Shown here: in pieces, positions 6,499 to 13,045 of the stretch
How positions within the stretch are numbered: the first letter of the stretch is position 1
Layout of the letters: every line of letters begins with the position of its first letter
Assembly: GCA_029005335.1 (NCBI GenBank)
Contig: JAQXFT010000133.1
Location: forward strand, 1-13,092
Direction of reading: 5' to 3'
Length of the DNA stretch: 13,092 nt
Source: Oscillospiraceae bacterium
Lineage (GTDB): Bacteria > Bacillota > Clostridia > Oscillospirales > Ruminococcaceae
Program-made: the position numbers and the translations under genes
The notes under the pieces: model-generated
Told to the model about the DNA's origin: nothing
Databases searched by the model: none
What the model saw: only the letters and a program-made list of their open reading frames with translations

Positions 6499-6918
6499 TT
6501 ATAAATTGTGTGAACAGCTCTCCTCAAACTCATAAATAAGTGTAAGTAGTCTTGAACGTTCTTTAAGAGGAAGCGATTTTATAATTCTTGTAACCTCCTG
6601 AGCAATTTCATCAATTTCACTCATCGGACCATTACTTTGTTTTTCTCCGTTTATGTTAATAGTACCACTTGAATTAGCTCCTATAGCACCTATATTTGAA
6701 TTTGATATGCTGTTTGAATTTTCCCTGCCGTAAAAAAGATAATCAAAAGAAACATTAAAATAATTCGCTATCTTGTATATATGTTCAATTTTCGGACTTG
6801 TTCCTTTGTTTATCCAGTCACTTACAGTATTTGGCTTTACCCCTACAGATTTGGCAAGGTCTGCCTGAGAGCATTTTTTTTCCCCTAAAAGATATGCTAT
6901 TCTTTGGTTAAAATTCAC
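6499..6918 (-). CDS. XRE-family helix-turn-helix repressor (GTG start)
   Basis: A 139-residue Cro/CI-type regulator. The helix-turn-helix 'CSQADLAKSVGVKPNTVSDWINKGTSPKIEHIYKIANYF' spans about 16-54 and is typical of phage-type and mobile-element repressors. Residues 66-97 are a low-complexity Asn/Ser/Gly/Ile link ('NSNIGAIGANSSGTININ') seen in many Firmicute XRE proteins. The C-terminal 40 residues are helical and charged and may dimerise. The start is GTG at 6918, preceded by AAGGAG about 9 bases upstream; no ATG lies nearby. It is divergent from two small genes with promoters facing both ways. By family precedent it would repress its own promoter and that of the small genes. No integrase or phage gene lies nearby, so a mobile origin is not shown. 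Confidence 0.9.
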   Translation of the reverse strand: MNFNQRIAYLLGEKKCSQADLAKSVGVKPNTVSDWINKGTSPKIEHIYKIANYFNVSFDYLFYGRENSNSISNSNIGAIGANSSGTININGEKQSNGPMSEIDEIAQEVTRIIKSLPLKERSRLLTLIYEFEESCSHNL

Positions 6919-6944
6919 AAAAATCCACTCCTTATTCGTTAAAT

Positions 6945-6975
6945 CGGTATTTTCCTATTGACATATTCGGTATTT
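6945..6975. repeat. Direct repeat CGGTATTT (two copies), possible repressor site
   Basis: CGGTATTT occurs at 6945-6952 and 6968-6975, 23 bases apart (about two helical turns). The second copy lies in the spacer of the plus-strand promoter at 6958-6986. This is a plausible binding site for the adjacent XRE protein. Confidence 0.45.
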
Positions 6976-6986
6976 GGGTATACAAT
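6958..6986 (+). promoter_or_regulatory. Promoter of the two small genes
   Basis: A perfect -35 TTGACA (6958-6963), a 17-base spacer and TACAAT (6981-6986). Transcription should start near 6993, leaving a leader of about 85 bases before the ATG at 7078. Confidence 0.82.
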
Positions 6987-6995
6987 GTAATAAAG

Positions 6996-7025
6996 GTCAT
7001 ATTTTGTCATAATTTGCCGTATGAC
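6996..7025. repeat. GTCATA/TATGAC repeat cluster, possible repressor site
   Basis: GTCATA at 6996-7001 and 7006-7011 (10 bases apart) and its complement TATGAC at 7020-7025. The cluster lies at the predicted start sites of both divergent transcripts, a usual place for XRE operators. Confidence 0.45.
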
Positions 7026-7029
7026 TTTA

Positions 7030-7058
7030 ATTATATCATAAAAGAAATTAAAAGTAAA
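7030..7058 (-). promoter_or_regulatory. Promoter of the XRE gene
   Basis: On the minus strand TTTACT (7058-7053), a 17-base spacer and a perfect TATAAT (7035-7030). It would start transcription near 7023, about 105 bases before the GTG start. Confidence 0.65.
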
Positions 7059-7077
7059 CAGAAAGGAATGATTTTTT

Positions 7078-7329
7078 ATGAGTCTTTACCGTGAATCTCC
7101 GATTATGCTTAAAAGATTTATTCAGCTGAATATTGATGACTGCGGAGTATTTACCATATCTGACCCGGAACAGAATAAAATATTTACCGGTAATGCTTCG
7201 GATTTTCTTGATGCCTGTCTTGAAAGCTCCATGTATCACAAATATCTGAAATGGTATGTCGTTTACTTTTCGGCTGATACGCTCTGTATCTCGGAAAATA
7301 TAAAACAGGAGGCGGACAGAGATGAATGA
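7078..7329 (+). CDS. Small protein of unknown function (83 aa)
   Basis: I do not recognise this family. The 83-residue protein has no signal peptide or membrane segment. It begins with a basic stretch (MSLYRESPIMLKRF), has a probable strand-turn-strand core with 'DDCGVFTISDPEQNKIFTGNASDF' (about 21-43) and a hydrophobic, aromatic segment 'YHKYLKWYVVYFSADTLCI' (about 53-71), and ends in acidic residues. That it is real is supported by a consensus promoter upstream, an AAAGGA site about 10 bases before the ATG, and an overlapping downstream gene. Its divergence from an XRE repressor gene suggests that the repressor controls it. The function is open; a member of a small regulatory or mobile-element module is one possibility. 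Confidence 0.72.
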   Translation: MSLYRESPIMLKRFIQLNIDDCGVFTISDPEQNKIFTGNASDFLDACLESSMYHKYLKWYVVYFSADTLCISENIKQEADRDE

Positions 7330-7507
7330 ATATGATGTTGCAGTGCTTCTTATCAGATACGCTGAAAAATGTACAAATGCATACAGCAGAGAACAGCTCC
7401 GACAGATAATAAGAGAGCTGAAAAAAAGACTTAACAGTGAAGAAATACGTCATCTTTGCATATCTGCTGAAAATACATTCAGGCTTACAGAGAGAAAAGA
7501 GATATAA
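7322..7507 (+). CDS. Small helical protein of unknown function (61 aa)
   Basis: I do not recognise this family. The 61-residue product is predicted to be almost all helix and highly charged ('REQLRQIIRELKKRLNSEEIRHL' at about 23-45), without membrane segments. It overlaps the end of the preceding gene by 8 bases (ATGAATGA arrangement) and has an AGGAGG site at 7308-7313, so the two are almost certainly co-translated. A hairpin terminator begins three bases after the stop. Its size and helical charge pattern would fit a protein that binds another protein, but no function can be claimed. Confidence 0.7.
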   Translation: MNEYDVAVLLIRYAEKCTNAYSREQLRQIIRELKKRLNSEEIRHLCISAENTFRLTERKEI

Positions 7508-7509
7508 AA

Positions 7510-7531
7510 AAGGCGGTATTAAAACCGCCTT
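7510..7531. terminator. Bidirectional terminator between convergent genes
   Basis: A perfect 8-bp stem (AAGGCGGT at 7510-7517 with ACCGCCTT at 7524-7531) and a 6-base loop. On the minus strand it is followed by a run of T, so it is a strong terminator for the deaminase-like gene. On the plus strand the tail is only AT-rich. Confidence 0.82.
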
Positions 7532-7547
7532 ATAATTCATGTTGATA

Positions 7548-8786
7548 TCAATATCCCTTTTTCTTGATTTTCTTCTGAAATTTTGCATCAATTTTTGCAA
7601 GTCTTTTTTTCTCTTTAGCGTATTTCAGCATTTCAAGCTTTGAAAGCTTCTGGGGCGGAGCTGGTGTTGGTGCTGGTTCAGGTGTCGGATTCTGTGGTGA
7701 AGACTGTGAAAGTGCAGAAGACGGAGGTGTTGTATTATTAAGAATACTGCTCAGCTTCTGCCTGTATATCGAATCTCCTGATGAACCCTGTGACGAACTA
7801 TAATAAGATGAAACACTTGTACTTGCTCTGCTGTGCTTATATGGTGATTGATACTGTTCACTTGATGACTCTGAATATATGGGATTGGCATATCCCGGAG
7901 ACGGGTTATACTGAACATCAGAATTATAGCTTCCATTATAATAATTATTTGTGGGCTGAGCATTATTGGTATCCGGATTGAGCGATGATGTTGGAATCTG
8001 ATTCAGAGCCTTTGGCTTTGGAATTTTTGCCGGCTTATTCGGATTATACATTTCAAATTCAATATTTCCGTCTCTTACTATATTTGACTCCTCTTTTACG
8101 GGAGGTTCATAAAAAGGATTATCCTCATCAGCCATTATATTATTTACATATTCAGCAGATGACTGCGAAGAGCCGGATTCTTCTTCAGAATTATTCTTGT
8201 CGCCGGCAGTTTCAACCTTTAATCTCTCCGGAGATGTAAACACATTTCCGCCCGAGGACTCAAATCCAAAGCTATACTTTGAATCTGATGATATTTCACT
8301 GGTATTATCCTGCTGAACTGGAGCTTCTTCAAAATCCACAAATTCATCGGTCTGCTGAATGTTATTATCCATAATATTACTGTTATTCTGCAATGTACTT
8401 CCGGGCATAAGGACTCCCAGTGCAATAGTTCCGCTTTTTGACAATGCTATTTCGCACCCGATGTTTTCGCTGTTAATACGGAAGATAAGATTTCTGCATT
8501 CTTCGCAGGGGAGTACAACCTCGCCGTTCCTGAACATAACAGTCATCATTTTAACGATTCTTGTTTCACCGGCAGTCATCATGGATACAACGGCATTATA
8601 TTCAGGACAGGAAATTTTCATAGCACCATTTTCAAATGCTGTTCCTGTAACGCCCGAATATACACGTCCGCTCATTGCGAGAAGAACGCATACTGATGAA
8701 TTTTCCGATACATCATAGCTCCCTCCGGCAGTTCTGAGACTTTCAATAATACCTACAGCAGTATTATACATTTCCTGCAAATCCAT
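7548..8786 (-). CDS. Cytidine-deaminase-like domain fused to a long low-complexity tail
   Basis: A 412-residue two-part protein. Residues about 1-128 look like a zinc-dependent cytidine-deaminase fold: an N-terminal helix, 'LLAMSGRVYSGVTGTAFENG', then C60-P61-E62 where cytidine deaminases have C-A-E, and P93-C94-E95-E96-C97 matching PCxxC. The 34-residue spacing from Cys60 to Cys94 is close to that in tetrameric cytidine deaminases, so Cys60, Cys94 and Cys97 could bind zinc with Glu62 catalytic. Residues about 130-380 are low complexity (Ser, Asn, Gln, Pro, Tyr), with a proline-rich stretch at 364-378. The last 30 residues form a strongly basic helix. Housekeeping cytidine deaminases are about 130 residues with no tail. 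It lies downstream of a kinase/phosphatase set, so the Ser/Thr-rich tail could be a phosphorylation target (inference). AAAGGAAG precedes the ATG. The substrate is unknown. Confidence 0.75.
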   Translation of the reverse strand: MDLQEMYNTAVGIIESLRTAGGSYDVSENSSVCVLLAMSGRVYSGVTGTAFENGAMKISCPEYNAVVSMMTAGETRIVKMMTVMFRNGEVVLPCEECRNLIFRINSENIGCEIALSKSGTIALGVLMPGSTLQNNSNIMDNNIQQTDEFVDFEEAPVQQDNTSEISSDSKYSFGFESSGGNVFTSPERLKVETAGDKNNSEEESGSSQSSAEYVNNIMADEDNPFYEPPVKEESNIVRDGNIEFEMYNPNKPAKIPKPKALNQIPTSSLNPDTNNAQPTNNYYNGSYNSDVQYNPSPGYANPIYSESSSEQYQSPYKHSRASTSVSSYYSSSQGSSGDSIYRQKLSSILNNTTPPSSALSQSSPQNPTPEPAPTPAPPQKLSKLEMLKYAKEKKRLAKIDAKFQKKIKKKGY

Positions 8787-8826
8787 TGAACTTTACTTCC
8801 TTTCAAAAATAAGATTTCTGAATCAG

Positions 8827-8851
8827 CAGGGCGGATTCACTGCCCGCCCTG
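8827..8851 (-). promoter_or_regulatory. Strong GC-rich hairpin between GGDEF and deaminase-like genes
   Basis: A perfect 8-bp stem CAGGGCGG/CCGCCCTG (8827-8834 with 8844-8851) with a 9-base loop. On the minus strand no good T-run follows, so it is more likely an attenuator or an RNA-stabilising or processing element than a full terminator. Confidence 0.55.
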
Positions 8852-8880
8852 TTAATGTTCAGATTAAGAATTTTTTAACG

Positions 8881-9810
8881 TCATACATTATTCTGTAGTC
8901 TGTTATAGAAGCAGGGGCGGTCTTTTCCGCTTGCTTTTGCGTTGAACATTGCTATATCGATACATTTCAGTATATCCTCGGAATTATGGCAATCGACAGG
9001 ATATGAAACAACACCATAGCTCATTGTGAGGTGAAGCAGTGAACCGTCTACCGCTACTGGTTCAGATATCAGACTTCTGACTCTGTTTATATAATCGTTT
9101 ATCTCGACATCGGAGTAAGTACCGTTCAGGATTATTGCAAATTCGTCTCCGCCTATTCTTGCAACGAAATCTCTTTCGCCGCAGATTTCCTGAAGTCTTT
9201 CAGCAAAGGCACACAGCATAGCATCTCCGGCATTGTGACTGTAGATATCGTTTATTCTTTTGAAGTCGTCAACATCTGTATATATTACAGAAAAGACCTT
9301 GTTATTTCCGATATTTTCCTCAAGCTTATCAATAAAAAGCTGTCTGTTTGGCATATTGGTCAGAACGTCATAATAAGCGAGATATGAGAGCTTCTCATCT
9401 TTTTCTTTCATGACTCTGTTTGCCTCAACAATTTTATTATAGCTTTCGGTCAGTTCAGCGTGCATTTTTCTTGTTCTGCTGGAGAATAAGTATATAATTC
9501 CGATTGTGATAATAGTACAGAACGGAATTATAATTCCCGGAAGCATTCCGAGATTTCCGGATTTAACAAACTGAAGAGTCACCGGCAGAACTGAAACAAG
9601 ATTAAGAACCACACCGGCAACAAAGCCCTTTTTTCGTGATATTATTACAAGCAGAGTTGATATTATAACCTGTATCTGTGCGAATACTCCGTTGAGTGAA
9701 GAATTTCCGTCTCTGGTTGCCTTTGTCTGTATTAAAGACATTGCAATAAATGCTATAATTCCTATGATAAGAAATACAATCTGAGAAGTTTTATTTGATT
9801 TTGATTCCAT
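8881..9810 (-). CDS. Membrane GGDEF protein (diguanylate cyclase)
   Basis: A 309-residue protein with about four membrane helices (roughly 11-28, 41-58, 62-80 and 91-110), a coiled-coil linker (about 113-142) and a C-terminal GGDEF domain (about 146-300). The start of the domain (YYDVLTNMPNR), metal-binding Asp179 in DVDDFKRIND, the signature RIGGDEF (G220-F224) and MSYGVVSYP (263-271) are intact. It should therefore make cyclic di-GMP from two GTP. The inhibitory I-site RxxD expected five residues before GGDEF reads GERD, so product inhibition through this site is probably absent. The membrane part has no recognised ligand-binding domain. The gene starts 15 bases after the PP2C stop with an AAAGGAGA site, so it belongs to the same transcript as the phospho-signalling genes. 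No EAL or HD-GYP phosphodiesterase and no cyclic di-GMP receptor is seen in the window. Confidence 0.93.
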   Translation of the reverse strand: MESKSNKTSQIVFLIIGIIAFIAMSLIQTKATRDGNSSLNGVFAQIQVIISTLLVIISRKKGFVAGVVLNLVSVLPVTLQFVKSGNLGMLPGIIIPFCTIITIGIIYLFSSRTRKMHAELTESYNKIVEANRVMKEKDEKLSYLAYYDVLTNMPNRQLFIDKLEENIGNNKVFSVIYTDVDDFKRINDIYSHNAGDAMLCAFAERLQEICGERDFVARIGGDEFAIILNGTYSDVEINDYINRVRSLISEPVAVDGSLLHLTMSYGVVSYPVDCHNSEDILKCIDIAMFNAKASGKDRPCFYNRLQNNV

Positions 9811-9825
9811 GCTGAAAAATCTCCT

Positions 9826-10785
9826 TTAATTTTGTGAAGGTTCATCTTCCGGCTGTTGTCTGAGCATAGCCTGTTTAGCTTTCATTTTTTTGATTCTTGC
9901 AGCGTGTTCAGCCTTACGCATAGCAGCACGTCTGTTGTTTATCTGAATCTGATTTCTTATAGCCGGAAGATTTTCATTGATAAGCTCAGTATCAAAAACG
10001 CATGAAAAGGATATATCGTCCTGAGTTCCGTATTTTGTTCTTTTTGTAAGATTCCTCAGGACTACTTCCTTAAAGTCCCTGATATTGTCGAGCTGTCCTG
10101 CAATAATAGTATGGTAATCGAGAAAATCATCTGTACTTCCGAATGACGTATACAAGCCGTCGGTTGATACGAACATGGCAATCGGCTTGTTAAAGGTATA
10201 AAAAAGATTGAACATACTTATAGCATTTGAATTGCACATTGAAGCAGTAAGATTGGCTGGATTTTCGTCCCCGTCAATAGGCATTTCAGTTTCACAGTCA
10301 TCTGTCAGAACGACAAGACTTCCGTCTCCGATTTGCAGTCCGAAGCTGAAATCCTTTCCGATTACCACAGCTATAAGCGTTGTTCCGTAAATTGATTCCA
10401 TTCTTATAGCTTTCAATTCATCTTCAGTAAAGGCTTTTTTTTCGTCATCGGTTACCGGATTGCTTCTGTGATACCAGCTTACTTCCTTATTCCAGTATGA
10501 TATAATATATTTCTGAATTTTTGTTATTACGCTTTTAGGATTTTTCACAAAGCTTTTTTCAAACTCATTGGCATTGTGATAAAAATTATTGATAGTTTTC
10601 AGAGTAACCTTTACCGCCAGCTTTGAGCCTACATCGCTTCTGAAATGTTTTTTGCTTCCATGTCCGTCAGCAACTACAGCAACCGCATAATTTTCATAGG
10701 ACTGAAAGTCTGACCAGTCCTGACATACCTTTCCTGAAGCGATATGGCTTTCGCCCCTCACGGTGTAATTAAACCCGTCGAACAT
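9826..10785 (-). CDS. PP2C-family serine/threonine phosphatase
   Basis: A 319-residue metal-dependent phosphatase. Motifs of the family are complete: GESHIASGKVCQDWSDF (11-27), VVADGHGS (37-44, with metal-binding Asp40), YGTTL (133-137), IGDGSL (152-157), STDGL (207-211, Asp208) and GTQDDIS (253-259). There is no membrane segment. The C-terminal 50 residues (about 270-319) are a basic, Arg/Lys/Ala-rich helix beyond the catalytic domain. A strong AAAGGGGG site precedes the ATG. It sits between the VWA gene (35 bases upstream) and the GGDEF gene, in the kinase-VWA-PP2C order described as the TerY-P triad in comparative genomics of tellurite-resistance-linked systems. It should remove phosphates placed by the neighbouring kinase; the targets are unknown. 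Confidence 0.92.
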   Translation of the reverse strand: MFDGFNYTVRGESHIASGKVCQDWSDFQSYENYAVAVVADGHGSKKHFRSDVGSKLAVKVTLKTINNFYHNANEFEKSFVKNPKSVITKIQKYIISYWNKEVSWYHRSNPVTDDEKKAFTEDELKAIRMESIYGTTLIAVVIGKDFSFGLQIGDGSLVVLTDDCETEMPIDGDENPANLTASMCNSNAISMFNLFYTFNKPIAMFVSTDGLYTSFGSTDDFLDYHTIIAGQLDNIRDFKEVVLRNLTKRTKYGTQDDISFSCVFDTELINENLPAIRNQIQINNRRAAMRKAEHAARIKKMKAKQAMLRQQPEDEPSQN

Positions 10786-10820
10786 TTCTGCACCCCCTTT
10801 CTGACAAGCATAGCTTTGGT

Positions 10821-11603
10821 TTACCAGCCTGAATCAAAAGGAATGTCCTTTGGATAGTCCTGTGAATTTACGATTTCCTGAATCTGTTCGCCGAGCTGTT
10901 TCTGTTTGCTTTCGGAAACGTCTTCAAAGCTGAGTTCTCCTGAGGTATCATCTGAAAGGGTCATACTCTTGCTTCCTATCTGTGATGAGGTTACAGCGAT
11001 TTTCTTTATAAGCTGTGCGAGCTGTCCGCCGGAATACGCATGTACAACGGTATCAGATGTTCCTGTAAATTCGGCGAGCATATCATCGTTGGCTTCTTTT
11101 CCTATACCGAGAGCAACTTTAAGTCCGTGTCTGTACCAGCTGTTTTCGCTGAGCTTTTTCAGACCTCTTTTATAGTCATCTGAGGGATAGCCGTCAGTCA
11201 TAAGGAATATAACCGGAGCAAATGACAGTGACGGAGAATTTAAAAAGCTGTTTCTTGAAAGTCTTATAGCAAGCTCTTCAAAGGCAGCTCCCATATTTGT
11301 AATACCGGAGGGTGAGAGTCTGCTCCATTCAAATTCTTCTATAGATATAGGTTCGGGATACATCCATGCGAGGTGTGTTGCAAATGTAAGCACTGCGACC
11401 TTTACATCGGTATCAGCTTCACCTACACGGCGGATTTCAGGCATAAGCTCTTCCATAGCCGTATTAAGCTCTCCCATTTTTGTACCCTTCATGCTTCCGG
11501 AGGTATCTATCAGGAAAAATATTACGAGACTTTTTCTTGAAACTCCCATGGCATTCAGTGGGTCGTCGTCAAAATCGAGTGATTTTTCAAATTCGTCATT
11601 CAT
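10821..11603 (-). CDS. VWA-domain protein, TerY-like
   Basis: A 260-residue cytosolic von Willebrand A protein with a complete metal-ion-dependent adhesion site: D33-T-S-G-S37, Thr102 in SGITNMG, and Asp137 in MTDG. The domain spans about 22-205, and the C-terminal 55 residues are acidic and probably flexible. In TerY-type triads this protein is thought to be a scaffold or a target of the kinase and phosphatase. An in-frame ATG lies seven codons further upstream (11624). I chose the ATG at 11603 because AAGGAG (11611-11616) stands seven bases before it and lies inside the longer frame. The gene follows the kinase by about 50 bases of very AT-rich DNA without a terminator. Confidence 0.92.
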   Translation of the reverse strand: MNDEFEKSLDFDDDPLNAMGVSRKSLVIFFLIDTSGSMKGTKMGELNTAMEELMPEIRRVGEADTDVKVAVLTFATHLAWMYPEPISIEEFEWSRLSPSGITNMGAAFEELAIRLSRNSFLNSPSLSFAPVIFLMTDGYPSDDYKRGLKKLSENSWYRHGLKVALGIGKEANDDMLAEFTGTSDTVVHAYSGGQLAQLIKKIAVTSSQIGSKSMTLSDDTSGELSFEDVSESKQKQLGEQIQEIVNSQDYPKDIPFDSGW

Positions 11604-11653
11604 ACTAAAACTCCTTATCCGCATATAATTATGCTTTTTTTATTATATATATA

Positions 11654-13045
11654 TTATATATGTGCAGTTACTCCGCCGAAGTCGATTGAAAGTCCGTTCC
11701 ATATCGGGAAGCCTCTTCCGGATTCTATTTTATATACTTTTCCGTCGGGCATTTTTACGCTCCATGCTTTTCCGGAGAGATTTTTTATACCCATCATTCC
11801 CTTTTTGAGCTTGTTTTCAACCACTTCACCGGTAATTGTATTGAAGTCGTCTGAGCCTGCAACAGTTTCGCACGCAAAGAATCTGCGTCCTATGTAAAGC
11901 GGGGTTCTGTAATTACAGCTGCTGAATATGAGTGTAGGAAATTCCGCTCCGCACTTCTGGCATTTATACACACTGCTGTCCTGATTTGATGCAAAGGACG
12001 AAGCGAATGTAGTTCTTCCGCACTGGCATGATATTATTTCGCTTCTCAGTCTCATAAAGAGCTTCTGCCACTGATTTTCGATAATACGCTTGCTGGGGTC
12101 ATTTATACCGACTGTAAATGTATATGTAAAGGCTTTTCTTATGTATTCAGGATATATTCCCCAGAATTTTATTACGTTATCGTGAATACCTCTTACAGGG
12201 CGGTTAGTGTTGTTATTGGGGTCGAAGACGAAGACTGTTTCTTTTCCGTAGTGTTTAAGCTCTGATTTTTCTGTAAGGCATATATCCTTTATAACCTTTT
12301 CGCCCTCCATCGGGTCTCCTCTGAAGAGAAGCTTGAAAAGGACTACTGCAAGGGAATATTTATCGGTCTGGACGTCAGGCTTTGCAACGCCCCTTACGAT
12401 TTCAGGAGCCATATATCCCGGTTTTCCTCCGATACCGAAGTTATAGCCGTCCGGAGCGATATTGTCGCAGTCGCATACCATAACATCGCCGGTCTGGACG
12501 TTTATAAAGAATCCGCCGTCATTCAGATCCTGATAGCTTTTTCCGGCACGGTGAAGCTGTCTGAAAGCGTTTACGATATTGATTACAGCAGTTACCAGTG
12601 CAAAGAGGCTTGTAAACTGAACACGGATTTTTTTAGCTTTTCCGGTGAGGGGGTCAACATCGAGCTTATACATATTAAGTATATCTACAAAGGAATCATA
12701 TCCCTCCGGTCTCAAATCCATGAGATAGCCGAAGCTGTTGCTGTCCGTCATAGGTTTTGTAAGATATTTAGGCCAGAGAAACTTATTGCTCGGAGCTCCG
12801 TCGTTGATATTTGTCTCGATATTTTTTCTGAATGCCTGAGGATTTTTGATTTTATCCACATCATACCACTTGAGGGCATAATTCATTCCGCCGAATTCGA
12901 CAAGATATACTATACCCTGACCACCGCTTCCCAACGTTTTAATTACTCTGGCACTTCCGCCGTACTCCATTTCAACGCTCTGACCTTCATTGAGTTCTAT
13001 CATCTGTATCATACTGCTACTCAAAATATGGACAAAAATACCCAT
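11654..13045 (-). CDS. Protein kinase with C-terminal zinc ribbon, TerY-P triad type
   Basis: A 463-residue soluble Ser/Thr kinase-like protein. The glycine loop LGSGGQGIVY (38-47), Lys59 in YALKW, catalytic Asp173 in YQDLNDGG, a DFG-like D192-C-D194 and an APE-like PGYMAPE (209-215) are seen. The kinase domain ends near 335. A zinc ribbon follows (C340-x-C342 and C362-x-x-C365), then a beta-rich C-terminal domain (about 380-463). This layout fits the kinase of TerY-P triads, and the neighbours (VWA, PP2C) agree. The residue that normally binds magnesium in the catalytic loop (Asn, position 178) is Gly, so activity may be altered. The start is uncertain: ATG codons at 13045, 13012 and 13003 are in frame. 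The longest has a weak AGGA; the last (MIELNEGQ) fits the domain start better. Confidence 0.88.
   Translation of the reverse strand: MGIFVHILSSSMIQMIELNEGQSVEMEYGGSARVIKTLGSGGQGIVYLVEFGGMNYALKWYDVDKIKNPQAFRKNIETNINDGAPSNKFLWPKYLTKPMTDSNSFGYLMDLRPEGYDSFVDILNMYKLDVDPLTGKAKKIRVQFTSLFALVTAVINIVNAFRQLHRAGKSYQDLNDGGFFINVQTGDVMVCDCDNIAPDGYNFGIGGKPGYMAPEIVRGVAKPDVQTDKYSLAVVLFKLLFRGDPMEGEKVIKDICLTEKSELKHYGKETVFVFDPNNNTNRPVRGIHDNVIKFWGIYPEYIRKAFTYTFTVGINDPSKRIIENQWQKLFMRLRSEIISCQCGRTTFASSFASNQDSSVYKCQKCGAEFPTLIFSSCNYRTPLYIGRRFFACETVAGSDDFNTITGEVVENKLKKGMMGIKNLSGKAWSVKMPDGKVYKIESGRGFPIWNGLSIDFGGVTAHI

Noticed and set aside
6499..7531. Prophage or integrative element
   Set aside because: Only a repressor-type gene and two small genes are present; no integrase, attachment-site repeats or structural genes are seen.
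7781..8239. Plus-strand frames opposite the low-complexity tail
   Set aside because: Skewed Ser/Asn/Pro codons create open frames on the other strand; there is no start signal or promoter for them.
8359..8718. 119-codon plus-strand frame inside the deaminase-like gene
   Set aside because: It is antisense to the region holding the CPE and PCEEC motifs; the sense frame has ribosome binding site, motifs and terminator.
11621..11660. Terminator or promoter between kinase and VWA genes
   Set aside because: The only stem (GCATA/TATGC) is short and AT-rich with no proper T-run, and the TATAAT-like words have no matching -35 box.
12995..13035. Promoter TTGTCC-N16-TATGAT giving a leaderless kinase mRNA starting at the ATG 13003
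   Set aside because: The boxes are weak, the window ends just upstream, and a real promoter further right is just as likely.
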